A stretch of DNA of 64,000 nucleotides from Planctomycetaceae bacterium (GTDB lineage Bacteria; Planctomycetota; Planctomycetia; Pirellulales; Thermoguttaceae), in contig JAAYAY010000322.1 in NCBI GenBank assembly GCA_012719125.1, forward strand, positions 1 to 64,000, read 5' to 3'. The notes under the pieces are model-generated. The model saw nothing but the letters and a program-made list of their open reading frames with translations, had not been told where the DNA came from and made no database searches. Positions 36,521 to 44,875 of the stretch are shown here, in pieces; position 1 is the first letter of the stretch; each line of letters begins with the position of its first letter. The position numbers were made by a program, and so were the translations under genes.

Positions 36521-36696
36521 GTTTCACGCAATGCCTCCAAGGCGCAAAGAGGGGCTGCTTGTGGGCTCTGCGGTGTGGATTGCGCTGGGGCAGAAAAGAA
36601 AATGGGGAAAGGAAAATGGCAAACGGATTGTCTGCGTCATTTTTTTTCCAACATTTTCTTTTCTGCCTTCTCATCCTTTGCGTCTTTGCGTGAGAC
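36521..36696. repeat. Nested palindromic element without a gene (solo copy)
   Basis: The inner palindrome has perfect 15-bp arms at 36590-36604 (GCAGAAAAGAAAATG) and 36652-36666, and its length of 77 bases matches the left copy at the GxxExxY gene. Outside it are longer, less regular inverted arms: 36521-36549 (GTTTCACGCAA to GCGCAAAG) and 36676-36696 (CTTTGCGTCTTTGCGTGAGA). It fills most of the 327-base gap between the nucleoside hydrolase and pilT. Confidence 0.7.
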
Positions 36697-36777
36697 CCTA
36701 TCAACGCGTCAATCACGCGGGCACGAGACGCCCTTTTCGCGGGTTGGAGACTTCTTCGCGGTGCGTCGAGACGCACC

Positions 36778-37869
36778 CTACCTGAGACGCATCGCGCTGC
36801 TCGCGTAGTGCTCCGCCGTATCCTTGGTGATGCGGCCGGCCTGGTAGAGGCGTTTGATCGACTCGTCGAGAGGGAGCATACCTTCCGACTTGCCGGTGAG
36901 GATGTTGTTGTCGATCGATTCAAGCTTGCCGAAACGGATGGCACTGGCGATGGGGTGGTTGTTGAACAGGATCTCCAGGGCGAGGACGCGTTTTTCGTCG
37001 GGGAAGGCACTGGGAAGCAGGTGCTGGCTGATCACCGCACGCAGGCCAAACGAGAGCTGGGCGCGGATTTCGTTCTGGACACTCTGCGGGAAGAGATCGG
37101 TGAATCGCGAAATGGCGCCTTTGGCGTCGCGGGTGTGGAGCGTGGAGAAGACCAGGTGGCCCGTCTCGGCCACACTGAGGGCCATCTGGGCCGTCTCGCG
37201 ATCGCGGATCTCGCCGACGAGCACGATATCGGGGTCCTGACGCAGTCCGTACTTGAGGCCGTCGGCGAAAGTGTGCACGTCGACGCCGACTTCCCGTTGC
37301 GTGACGACCGAACCGGGCTGCTTGGGGAACAGGTATTCGACCGGTTCTTCAACGGTGATGATCCGGTAACCTCCTTCGCGGTTGAGGAGGTTGATGAGCA
37401 TGGCCAGCGTGGTGGTCTTGCCCGAGCCGGCCACGCCCGAGATGAGCACGAGACCGTTGCGAAAGTGGGCCAGGCGGTGGGCCAGGTCTTCGGGAAACTC
37501 GGCCCAGCGGAAGTCGGGAATCGTGGCGGGAATCACCCGGAAGCAGGCACCGACCTGCTGGTTGGCGAGGAAATAGTTGACCCGGAATCGCTGATTCCGC
37601 CCGCCCATGGGCATGTCGAGGGAGAAGTCGGTGTTCTTGTTGGTCTCGAACCGCTCGAGGGCCTGTTCGGGGCAGAGCGGGGCCAGCAAGGAGCGGAGCG
37701 TCTGGCCGTCGAGCGGTTCCGACACGGCTTCCCGCAACCGCCCGTGAACACGAAAGATGGGCGGATAGTCGACCACCAAATGGAGATCCGATGCGCCGAG
37801 TTTGACGGCTTCGGTCAGCCAGCGACGGACGGGTTCGGGGCAGATGGTATCGGAGGCCATGTCGGGCAA
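36778..37869 (-). CDS. pilT: PilT-family twitching/secretion ATPase
   Basis: 363 residues, normal for PilT. It powers retraction of type IV pili. Visible parts: N-terminal PAS-like domain with GASDLHLVVDYPPIFRVHG, Walker A GVAGSGKTT (145-153), ITVEEPVEYLFP (Asp box), VLVGEIRDRETAQMALSVAE (Walker B), HLVFSTLHTRDAKGAISRFT (His box). The TTG start at 37869 has GGAG seven bases upstream and overlaps the end of the zinc-ribbon gene; ATG at 37860 is nine bases further in. No pilB, pilC or pilin gene is in the window. Confidence 0.92.
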   Translation of the reverse strand: MPDMASDTICPEPVRRWLTEAVKLGASDLHLVVDYPPIFRVHGRLREAVSEPLDGQTLRSLLAPLCPEQALERFETNKNTDFSLDMPMGGRNQRFRVNYFLANQQVGACFRVIPATIPDFRWAEFPEDLAHRLAHFRNGLVLISGVAGSGKTTTLAMLINLLNREGGYRIITVEEPVEYLFPKQPGSVVTQREVGVDVHTFADGLKYGLRQDPDIVLVGEIRDRETAQMALSVAETGHLVFSTLHTRDAKGAISRFTDLFPQSVQNEIRAQLSFGLRAVISQHLLPSAFPDEKRVLALEILFNNHPIASAIRFGKLESIDNNILTGKSEGMLPLDESIKRLYQAGRITKDTAEHYASSAMRLR

Positions 37870-37870
37870 G

Positions 37871-38302
37871 TCACTTCTCCGCCCTAAACGCCAGACCGAT
37901 CGATCGCAGCAGGGCCAGCAGGGGGCCTTCGGGGGTGATCTTGTCGACGCGTTTCTTCTCCTCGACGATCGCGTTGAGTTCCCGGTCGTCCAGCCACACG
38001 CCGAAACACCTCTGGCAGCGGTCGATGTTGACGGGCTTGCCGTAGGAGACCGTGTACTCGATCAGCCGGGCTTCTTCGCCGCAACGGGGGCAGCGCATGT
38101 GGCCCGCCGGCTTCCCTTCGTGAAACGAAGGACTCCCGTACTTCTGCTCCAGCAACTCCTCGACCTCCGATATTTTGAGGTCCCGGAGTCGTTCCATCTC
38201 GTCCCGATCGCACCAGATGCCGTCGCACTTGTGGCACTTGTCGAGTTCCACTCCCGCAATTATCACTCTTGTCAGTTGCGTTCCGTCCCTCGGACATTTC
38301 AT
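37871..38302 (-). CDS. zf-TFIIB zinc-ribbon protein
   Basis: 143 residues with two zinc ribbons: CPRDGT ... CHKCDGIWCDRDEMERL, and CPRCGEEARLIEY ... CQRCFGVWLDDREL. This matches the zf-TFIIB domain family (short proteins of unknown role). The end KITPEGPLLALLRSIGL is hydrophobic. The start at 38302 has AGGAGGA upstream; the frame reaches 38353 without a site. The stop codon overlaps the leader of pilT, so the two are coupled. Confidence 0.85.
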   Translation of the reverse strand: MKCPRDGTQLTRVIIAGVELDKCHKCDGIWCDRDEMERLRDLKISEVEELLEQKYGSPSFHEGKPAGHMRCPRCGEEARLIEYTVSYGKPVNIDRCQRCFGVWLDDRELNAIVEEKKRVDKITPEGPLLALLRSIGLAFRAEK

Positions 38303-38461
38303 GGGTGTCCTCCTGGTTCCATCGAACCATAGCAGCCAAGCCGTTTCTCGCAAAAAAAGATTATTGGTTCATCCGGCTGAAGCGTATGTTGGCTTGAAAA
38401 AGTGTGGACATGATGGTCTCATCTGGAGTTGCAGTAACGACTTCAGACAGGAGAATCCAGC

Positions 38462-39745
38462 ATGTCCACGAGTCTGTTGTACCACAGGTTTGGGGTTCGT
38501 GACTACCGTTACTTGGCTACGAAATACGAGGGAGGGGGGATAATTTTGGTGATCGAGCGGAAGCCGGATACTTATTGCTGCTCGGCCTGCGGTTCGACCA
38601 ACGTGTGGCGGGAGGGGGTCGTGGTACGGCCGTTTCGCACGGTTCCCCTCGGACGCAAGCGTGTGACATTGGAGGTAAGGATTCCCCGCTTGGCATGCCA
38701 GGACTGCGGAGCCGTTCGCCAAGCAGCCATCGGCTTTGCCGAACCGAGGCGGACCTACACCAAGTCCTTTGCGCGTCATGTTCTGGATCTGTCGCGACAT
38801 ATGACGATTAAGGACGTGGCCTGTCACCTGGGCGTAAGCCGGGACGTGGTCAAGGAAATTCAGAAGAAGTATCTTCACAAGCGATTCGCCAGGCCGAAGC
38901 TGAAACACGTCAAGCAGATTGCCATCGATGAGATTTCCACCGGGAAGGGGCATCAGTATGTGACCATCGTCATGGACCTGGAGAGTGGTGCAGTGCTGCA
39001 CGTGGGCCGGGGAAAGGGGGGTGATGCCTTGACGGCTTTCTGGACGCGGCTCCGTGCCAGCCATGCCAAAATTGAAGCGGTTGCCATCGATATGTCGCCG
39101 GCCTACATCGAGGCCGTGACGGCAAATCTGCCGGACGCCGCGTTGGTCTTCGATCGATTTCACGTCATCAAGCTCTACAACGAGAAGCTTTCCAATCTGC
39201 GTCGGGATTTGTACCGCCAACTGGCCGACACCACGCAAAGAGACGTCCTCAAAGGCATCCGCTGGTTGTTGCTGAAACGCCGGGAAAACCTCGACGCCTC
39301 CCGGCGGGAGCCCGAACGGCTCCGCGAAGCTCTTCGACTGAATGAACCACTGGCCATTGCCTACCACCTCAAAGAGGAACTCAATGAAATCTGGGAACAG
39401 GAAGACCAAGAGACCGCGCAAGCCCTCCTTCTGGACTGGATCGAGTACGCTGAGTCAACCGGCATCCGCATGCTGAAACAGTTTGCCAAAACACTTCGCT
39501 TCCACGCCTGGGGCATCCTTGCCTGGTGCGCACATCCCATCTCCACCGGGCCGCTGGAAGGCACTAACAACAAAATCAAAACGATGAAACGACAAGCCTA
39601 CGGGCTTGAGCATCATGACCCAGTCCCTTGGCTCGCCGGGGAGATCGCCGCCGCTCGTGGCTGGCCAGCCACGGTTTGGGCAAGGATGGTCCGGGAAATC
39701 TGTGTTGAAAGAAAGCGGCGACAAGTCGCACGCACTCCAAGATGA
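38462..39745 (+). CDS. ISL3-family transposase
   Basis: 427 residues, complete. The N-terminal zinc ribbon (CCSACGSTNVW ... CQDCGAVR), a helix-turn-helix (MTIKDVACHLGVSRDVVKEI) and the DDE core, with Asp in IAIDEIS, Asp in VFDRFHVIKLYN and Glu in GPLEGTNNKIKTMKRQAYG, are in family order. Element ends were sought in 38340-38461 and after 39745, but no clear terminal inverted repeats were found, so the boundaries are open and one or both ends may be lost. It lies between the pilT unit and the PadR unit. The base composition does not stand out. Confidence 0.93.
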   Translation: MSTSLLYHRFGVRDYRYLATKYEGGGIILVIERKPDTYCCSACGSTNVWREGVVVRPFRTVPLGRKRVTLEVRIPRLACQDCGAVRQAAIGFAEPRRTYTKSFARHVLDLSRHMTIKDVACHLGVSRDVVKEIQKKYLHKRFARPKLKHVKQIAIDEISTGKGHQYVTIVMDLESGAVLHVGRGKGGDALTAFWTRLRASHAKIEAVAIDMSPAYIEAVTANLPDAALVFDRFHVIKLYNEKLSNLRRDLYRQLADTTQRDVLKGIRWLLLKRRENLDASRREPERLREALRLNEPLAIAYHLKEELNEIWEQEDQETAQALLLDWIEYAESTGIRMLKQFAKTLRFHAWGILAWCAHPISTGPLEGTNNKIKTMKRQAYGLEHHDPVPWLAGEIAAARGWPATVWARMVREICVERKRRQVARTPR

Positions 39746-39825
39746 ACGGGAGGCCAATGCGCCTGCCGCCACCCGCCACGATTCTCTCGAGCGTTCCGCA
39801 GGTGCGGGCGCTGCCACCGCTTCCT

Positions 39826-39860
39826 GGAAATGACGGAAGGGGGCGCGGGAATGACGACGG
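39826..39860. repeat. CGTCATTCC paired repeat, inverted copy
   Basis: Read on the minus strand this gives CGTCATTCCCGCG, then 8 bases, then CGTCATTTCC, with about 21 bases between half-sites. Related to 19935-19985. It lies between the transposase and PadR genes. Confidence 0.45.
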
Positions 39861-39866
39861 ACGGCC

Positions 39867-40259
39867 CTATCGATGAACGGCCTTGCGTGCGGCCTTCAGC
39901 AGGAACGTCAGGCCCTCGCGATATTCTTCCAACGTTTTGGCCCAGTGCTCGAGGCACCGCTCGCCCGTCTCGGTCATTTCATAGATCCGCCGAGCGGGCC
40001 CGCTTTGGGAAGTGTCCCAGGACGAGGTCACTAACCCTTTGCTCTCCATGGCCTTAAGGAAACGATAGACACCCGAGCTGTCCGGCTTGACGCCCCGAAA
40101 CATGGGCATCTTGCCGATTCGGTTGGCCACGTGATAGCCGTGCAAAGGTCCCTCGGCCAACACGACCAGAATGGCCGGCTGGATCAGCCGGTCAAGAGTT
40201 GTGCCCGCACAGGGGCAATCGGTCATTTCCTCGGGAATCGTCTTTCGATTGGCTGCCAT
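39867..40259 (-). CDS. PadR-family transcriptional regulator
   Basis: 130 residues. The winged helix has AILVVLAEGPLHGYHVANRI, PDSSGVYRFLKAMESKGLV and GPARRIYEMTETGERCLEHW, typical of PadR (group 2, short C-terminal helix). An N-terminal Cys-Pro-Cys (Cys15, Cys17) precedes the DNA-binding part, which suggests metal or redox sensing, but that is inference. It lies 88 bases downstream of two related membrane-protein genes on the same strand and may regulate them. The start codon at 40259 is ATG. Confidence 0.88.
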   Translation of the reverse strand: MAANRKTIPEEMTDCPCAGTTLDRLIQPAILVVLAEGPLHGYHVANRIGKMPMFRGVKPDSSGVYRFLKAMESKGLVTSSWDTSQSGPARRIYEMTETGERCLEHWAKTLEEYREGLTFLLKAARKAVHR

Positions 40260-40347
40260 GCTGATGTACCCCTAGTTCGAGTGTCCACGGATGCTCGTCC
40301 TTTGTCAAGCGGGTCGTCAGTTGGCGGTCGCCGTGTGCGGTGATTCG

Positions 40348-40959
40348 TCACCCGTTGGCCCACGGATCCCACTCACTTGAAGCGGCCGATTCCGGAGCAT
40401 TCGCACCGGTCGGCTCGTCCTCTTCAATCACCTCCGCAACAATCGGCCGATTCTCAATGATCTTTCCGGCATCCCAACGCCGCTCGGTGACCAGGAAGAT
40501 GCCGGCACAGAGCGTGCCGACCAGGTAACCGCAGATCGCGCCCAGAAGGGCGGCGGGACCGGCTGCGCCCACCGTCGTTGCAACGATGGTTCCCACGGCG
40601 TTTGCCCAACCGTCGCCCAGTTGATCGGGGCTCTCCTTGGCGATCAGCAGCACGGGGACTAGCAAGGGCATCGTGCAGGCGCCGACGATGCAGGACGCCC
40701 GGCGAGGCTCCCGGCCGTGAAACAGGAACATCTGCCCGAGAATGACGGCGACAATGAACAGGCTCCCCGCGACGTACCACTCGCGCCCGGCTTCTTCGTA
40801 GGCGAGCAAACTGAAGAGCAGTGCAAACAGCCCTACCATGGCCAGCAGATGGCCGGTGGCGAAGTTGCGCGGAACTCCGGCGATGGGAACGCGGTCGGGA
40901 GGCCGAGAGGTCACGGAGTTGAACCGCGGTATGCCGGATCGTTCTTCGAGCCTTTCCAT
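40348..40959 (-). CDS. Membrane protein with 4-5 helices, paralogue of the next gene's N terminus
   Basis: 203 residues. VPIAGVPRNFATGHLLAMVG, FLFHGREPRRASCIVGAC and GYLVGTLCAGIFLVTERRWD mark the same module as in the first 170 residues of the protein at 40964-43123. An acidic C-terminal tail (EVIEEDEPTGANAP) follows. The start at 40959 is four bases after the stop of the upstream gene with GGTGAG between, so they are co-translated. Function unknown. Confidence 0.75.
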   Translation of the reverse strand: MERLEERSGIPRFNSVTSRPPDRVPIAGVPRNFATGHLLAMVGLFALLFSLLAYEEAGREWYVAGSLFIVAVILGQMFLFHGREPRRASCIVGACTMPLLVPVLLIAKESPDQLGDGWANAVGTIVATTVGAAGPAALLGAICGYLVGTLCAGIFLVTERRWDAGKIIENRPIVAEVIEEDEPTGANAPESAASSEWDPWANG

Positions 40960-40963
40960 TGTC

Positions 40964-43123
40964 TCACCGGGACTCTATCCAGACACTGTCGTTGGGCAGC
41001 CGGGCGTTCCAGACCTGCATCAGTTCCTCTTTCACTTCGTCGCTCGGTTGGCCACCCCAATGGAGGATCAGCCTCGTGAGCGTCAACTCGCGAAGCGGCT
41101 CCAGGGCCTCATTGCCAATATCGCAATCGCCGAGGTCCAACTCGCGCAGGTTCGGCAGTCGCTTGAGGTGGCCCAGGCCCTTGGCGGTGATTTTCGTCCC
41201 GCGAAGCGAGAGAAAAGTCAGAGCAGGCAGGGGCGGGAGATGGGCGAGGCCTTCGTCATCCACGGCGGTGTCGCTGAGGTCCAATTCGGTCAGAGTCTTG
41301 AGATCCTTGATATCTGCCAATCCGGTTCCGGAGACGGCGGCCTTCCGGATCGACCACGTCTGCAGGCCCTTGATGCTGCCAAGGTGTCGGAGTCCGGCAT
41401 CGGAGATGTCTGATCCGTCGATGCTCAGACGTCGAATCCTGGTAGCACCGGCCAGGTGGGAGACGTCTTCATCTGAGATGGGAACATTGACAAGGGAAAT
41501 CTCGGGAATCTGTCTCAAATAGGGACACAGTTCGCCGCGGATCTCCGTGTCGGAGAGCGAAATGGTCGCGAGACGATTCAGTTCCGGCAGGTGGCGGAAG
41601 CCGCTCGCCTCGAGGCGTTCTCCCGAAACAGTAAGGTCGATCAGCGACGGACAGCTTTGAAGCACCTCCAGATCGGCGGCGGTCAGGCGGCAGTTCTGGA
41701 AGTGGAGGCGACTGAGTGACGGCATGGGGGGCAACTTCGGCAACGCGCCCTCGGCGAAATTGCACTGGTCGAAGCGCAGGCCGGCCAGGTTGGTCAGACG
41801 ACCGAGATGGCGAATTTCGTCTCCCGTCACACTGACGAGATGGAGGGTAATGTCGTGAACTTCAGTTAGTGCCCCAATATGCTCGAACAGATCCGCGGAG
41901 GCAGGATCTCCAGAAACAAAGACAGAATCTACCGAGAACGGTGAACGGCCTTGAATGAAGGCCCCGTCGGCGAGAATCCCTCGAATTGCCCGTTCTCGGG
42001 GTGAGTCCACATACAACATGACCCCCACGGTACAGACCGCCATAACGGCAATCAGGCCGGCGGCAAGAACAACCGCCACTGGCCGTCCGGCGGACTTCTC
42101 CTTGCCGCCGAAGAGCAACCTTGCCCAACCGTAGAAGCCCGCCGCCACCAAGCCGGGCGCGGCGCCCGTGATGACGACGACGATCACAATGGCTGCTGCC
42201 ACGGCCACATCTTCGACATCCCAATGCCGCAGCGATGAGATCCGTATGTGCGGAACAACCTGCGACCAGATCCACGTCTGAGTCAGCAGATAGAAGGGGT
42301 AGATGCTCCCGATGATTCCCAAGGCGCAGAAGACGACGGGCACTCGCCTGCCGGCATGAAGGAACCCCGACAGAGTGACGCCGATCAGCGGCGTGGCGAT
42401 GACCGCCACGGTCAGATGGACGAGCCAGTACCGGGTTGGAAGAACTTGCAGAGTGATCAGCAGACTCACAAGGAACAGGACTCCCACGAGGGACGTCGTG
42501 AGAACCGCAACGTGCCAAGGTTTGTGACGTCCCTTCCGAATCCACGTCACAGGGGACCAGGCGATCCAGTCCAGCCACCACTTGCCCGTCGGCGGGATGG
42601 TACTGGCTTCCGCGGACGCTTCGTTCGGCCCCTTCGACCGGCCGCGAACGCGTTTTCCGGCGTCCCACTTGCGGTCCAGGACGAGAAACACGCCCGCACT
42701 GATCGCACCGACGGCATAACCCAGGAGGTAGCCGATCCCCAATGACAGGACCGCTTCGATTGCGATGATCAACAGGAAGGTACCCCACATCTGCGGATTG
42801 CTCAGGCCGAAACGCAAACGGTCGCTGAATTCCTCGAAGAGGAGTGCGACCGTGGCACCGACGACCAGCACGGGCAGAAGCCGCATCCCGACCAGGCAGG
42901 AAGCCTTGCGGGGCTCGCGTCCCTGGTACAGGAAGGCCTGCCCCAGCGGGATCGCCAGGCAGAAGACCATGCAGGGGACGTACACGATCCACGGCGACTC
43001 GAGATCCAACCCTTTAAGCAGGCTGAACAGCACGGCGAACAGCCCCACGCCGACCATCATGTGGGCCACGCTGAAGCGGCGCGAGACACCCACGATGGGA
43101 ACACGGGTGAACTCGATGGACAT
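40964..43123 (-). CDS. Multi-span membrane protein with C-terminal leucine-rich repeats
   Basis: About 719 residues. The N-terminal module (MSIEFTRVPIVGVSRRFSVA, REPRKASCLVGMRLL, GYAVGAISAGVFLVLDRKWDAGK) is shared with the protein at 40348. Several more membrane helices follow to about residue 390. The C-terminal 320 residues are bacterial leucine-rich repeats (LTNLAGLRFDQCNF, LKTLTELDLSDTAVDDEGL, LPALTFLSLRGTKITAKGL, LPNLRELDLGDCDIGNEAL). The start is uncertain: ATG 43123 has GGCGG nine bases upstream; TTG 43156 is behind a G-rich stretch. The LRRs should face the periplasm or cytoplasm depending on helix count; role unknown. Confidence 0.78.
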   Translation of the reverse strand: MSIEFTRVPIVGVSRRFSVAHMMVGVGLFAVLFSLLKGLDLESPWIVYVPCMVFCLAIPLGQAFLYQGREPRKASCLVGMRLLPVLVVGATVALLFEEFSDRLRFGLSNPQMWGTFLLIIAIEAVLSLGIGYLLGYAVGAISAGVFLVLDRKWDAGKRVRGRSKGPNEASAEASTIPPTGKWWLDWIAWSPVTWIRKGRHKPWHVAVLTTSLVGVLFLVSLLITLQVLPTRYWLVHLTVAVIATPLIGVTLSGFLHAGRRVPVVFCALGIIGSIYPFYLLTQTWIWSQVVPHIRISSLRHWDVEDVAVAAAIVIVVVITGAAPGLVAAGFYGWARLLFGGKEKSAGRPVAVVLAAGLIAVMAVCTVGVMLYVDSPRERAIRGILADGAFIQGRSPFSVDSVFVSGDPASADLFEHIGALTEVHDITLHLVSVTGDEIRHLGRLTNLAGLRFDQCNFAEGALPKLPPMPSLSRLHFQNCRLTAADLEVLQSCPSLIDLTVSGERLEASGFRHLPELNRLATISLSDTEIRGELCPYLRQIPEISLVNVPISDEDVSHLAGATRIRRLSIDGSDISDAGLRHLGSIKGLQTWSIRKAAVSGTGLADIKDLKTLTELDLSDTAVDDEGLAHLPPLPALTFLSLRGTKITAKGLGHLKRLPNLRELDLGDCDIGNEALEPLRELTLTRLILHWGGQPSDEVKEELMQVWNARLPNDSVWIESR

Positions 43124-43211
43124 TTCGTCCGGCCGCCCCGGTTCAGGCTCCGCCAAAATGCCACCCCCCTTTCCCTCGGTGCTTCCCCAAATCTACCGCC
43201 GCCGCCCCACC

Positions 43212-43252
43212 TACCCCTCATCCTTCGTCATTCGGATCTCGACATTCGCCAT
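43212..43252. repeat. CATTCG-rich short repeat
   Basis: CGTCATTCGGA then CGACATTCGCCATTT gives two to three CATTCG units between the LRR and ThiH-like genes. It resembles short dispersed intergenic repeats recalled from planctomycetes. Confidence 0.3.
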
Positions 43253-43266
43253 TTCCCAAGCCCAGT

Positions 43267-44625
43267 CTACCGCGACTGGATTTCCCAGGTCAAACGAAAT
43301 GCGTGGTCTTTCAGCCAGGCTACCACGTCGGCGACCGAGCGCTGATCGATTACGGGGAACTGCTCGCCGGATGGACGGCACTGGCAAGACTCGTAGCCGC
43401 CCGGGGCGGTGCTGCTTCCGGCCGACATTTGGGTGATGCAGATCGTGGCCAGCCGGTTGCGCAGGGTCGCACCTTCACGAGTGGAGAGGACGAGTTGGGC
43501 CTCAGGAAAGGCCATGCGAAGAACGCAATACATACGGATGAACAGATCGTCGCCGACCAGGCAGGGCGGCCGGAACCCGCCGGGGGCGTCGTGGATTCGG
43601 GGGAGACTGAAGGCGATCGTCCGGTCGGGATAGCGCAATTGCAGGTAGGCCGCGTGCCGCATCATTGCCTGCAGCTCTTTGACGGGGTCGGCCAGGCCCA
43701 GAAGAAATCCCAAGCCAAGCCGGCCCATTCCCGCCTCGGCCGCCCGATCGAGGCCCTCGAAACGCCAATCGTAAGACGCTTTGCTGCCCCGCGGATGAAA
43801 TTCCGCGTAGCGGCGCTCGTCGTAGGTTTCCTGGTAGAGCGTTACCCCGCAGGCTCCCGCCTCCACCAGTTTGGCATAGCCGGCGGTCGACTGGGGTGCA
43901 ATCTCCACCGCGGCCGCGACTCCCTGCTTGCCGAGGTAGGCGATCATTTCCGCATAGTATTCCGGCGTCGTCAGACGCGGAAAATCGCCGCCCAGAAGGA
44001 GAATATGGCGAAACCCCCGCCCGATCAGGATGTCGGCTTCCGCCTTGCCTTGGTCGAAGCTCAGGTGAGTGCGCTCGATTGGCTGGGGATGGCGGAAACT
44101 GCAATAAACGCAATGATTGATGCAGTGATTCGACAGATACAACGGAGCATACAGCAGCATCCGCCGATCGAGGCCGGGCAACCTCCCTGAGCCGGGATCG
44201 CCGAACCGCTCGACCGTGAGGGCCGTCGCCTGCTCGATCAGATCGTCCAGCGGATACGACTCGTCGAGCATCTCGCTTGCTTCGGCGATTCGAGCGGTAA
44301 CGAGCGACTCGTCGCGGAGCAACTCTCGTGTCCGCCGCGGGGGGCGGGCCGTCCGGCCGGCAAGCTCGGCGGCGGCCAGATCGAGGGCATCGAGGAGCCG
44401 ACTGTCCTGAGCGACCATCTGCCCGCTTCTCGCATTGAGATGCTGATAGCGCCAACGCTCCATCTTGTCGGCCAACTCCGCGCGATCGGACTCGCGAACC
44501 ACACACTCCCCAGCCAGAGCCGCGGCCGCGCGGCGTAACAGGGCGATTCTTGCCTCCGCATGGTCGTCGACACGGCGAATCCACTCACAAAGGGGGGCAA
44601 GAGGGAGTCGAGCTTCGATGGTCAT
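43267..44625 (-). CDS. ThiH/HydG-like radical SAM protein
   Basis: 452 residues. The cluster motif NHCINHCVYCSF (Cys168, Cys172, Cys175) and the barrel (LLLGGDFPRL, GVTLYQETYDERRYAEFHPR, GLGFLLGLADPVKELQAM) fit 2-iminoacetate synthase (ThiH) or HydG, which cleave tyrosine. The N terminus is about 150 residues longer than E. coli ThiH before the cluster. A late CQC pair in GGYESCQCRPSGEQF could be a partial second cluster site as in HydG. No thiF, thiS or hyd genes are nearby, so the pathway is open. The start codon 44625 is ATG. Confidence 0.85.
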   Translation of the reverse strand: MTIEARLPLAPLCEWIRRVDDHAEARIALLRRAAAALAGECVVRESDRAELADKMERWRYQHLNARSGQMVAQDSRLLDALDLAAAELAGRTARPPRRTRELLRDESLVTARIAEASEMLDESYPLDDLIEQATALTVERFGDPGSGRLPGLDRRMLLYAPLYLSNHCINHCVYCSFRHPQPIERTHLSFDQGKAEADILIGRGFRHILLLGGDFPRLTTPEYYAEMIAYLGKQGVAAAVEIAPQSTAGYAKLVEAGACGVTLYQETYDERRYAEFHPRGSKASYDWRFEGLDRAAEAGMGRLGLGFLLGLADPVKELQAMMRHAAYLQLRYPDRTIAFSLPRIHDAPGGFRPPCLVGDDLFIRMYCVLRMAFPEAQLVLSTREGATLRNRLATICITQMSAGSSTAPGGYESCQCRPSGEQFPVIDQRSVADVVAWLKDHAFRLTWEIQSR

Positions 44626-44809
44626 GACGTCGCTGTTGCTGGAATCCTGAAATCAGGGGCGGCCGGGGGTGAGCGTCGGTGAGTCCCTTGTTTGGCGGGT
44701 TTGGAAGCGGAGCGCTCCGGCGTTTCGCTCACCTGGAAGTTCATCATATCGGCTGCCCCGTCGAATCGGGAAGTGTTGTCCCAGAAAGAAATTGCGCCGT
44801 CGCATGGCC

Positions 44810-44837
44810 TTGGTTCCCGATCGACTCGCGGTAGAAT
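44810..44837 (+). promoter_or_regulatory. Candidate promoter of the 44876 gene
   Basis: TTGGTT (44810-44815) and TAGAAT (44832-44837), 16-base spacer, 39 bases before the ATG. Confidence 0.45.
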
Positions 44838-44875
44838 GAGTTCGCGGAATTCAACGGTTCGCCCGGAGGTGAGAC

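Noticed and set aside
38340-39866. Terminal inverted repeats of the ISL3 element
   Set aside because: Only a 7-base match (GATGAAC) was found near both ends, too short to call an element boundary.
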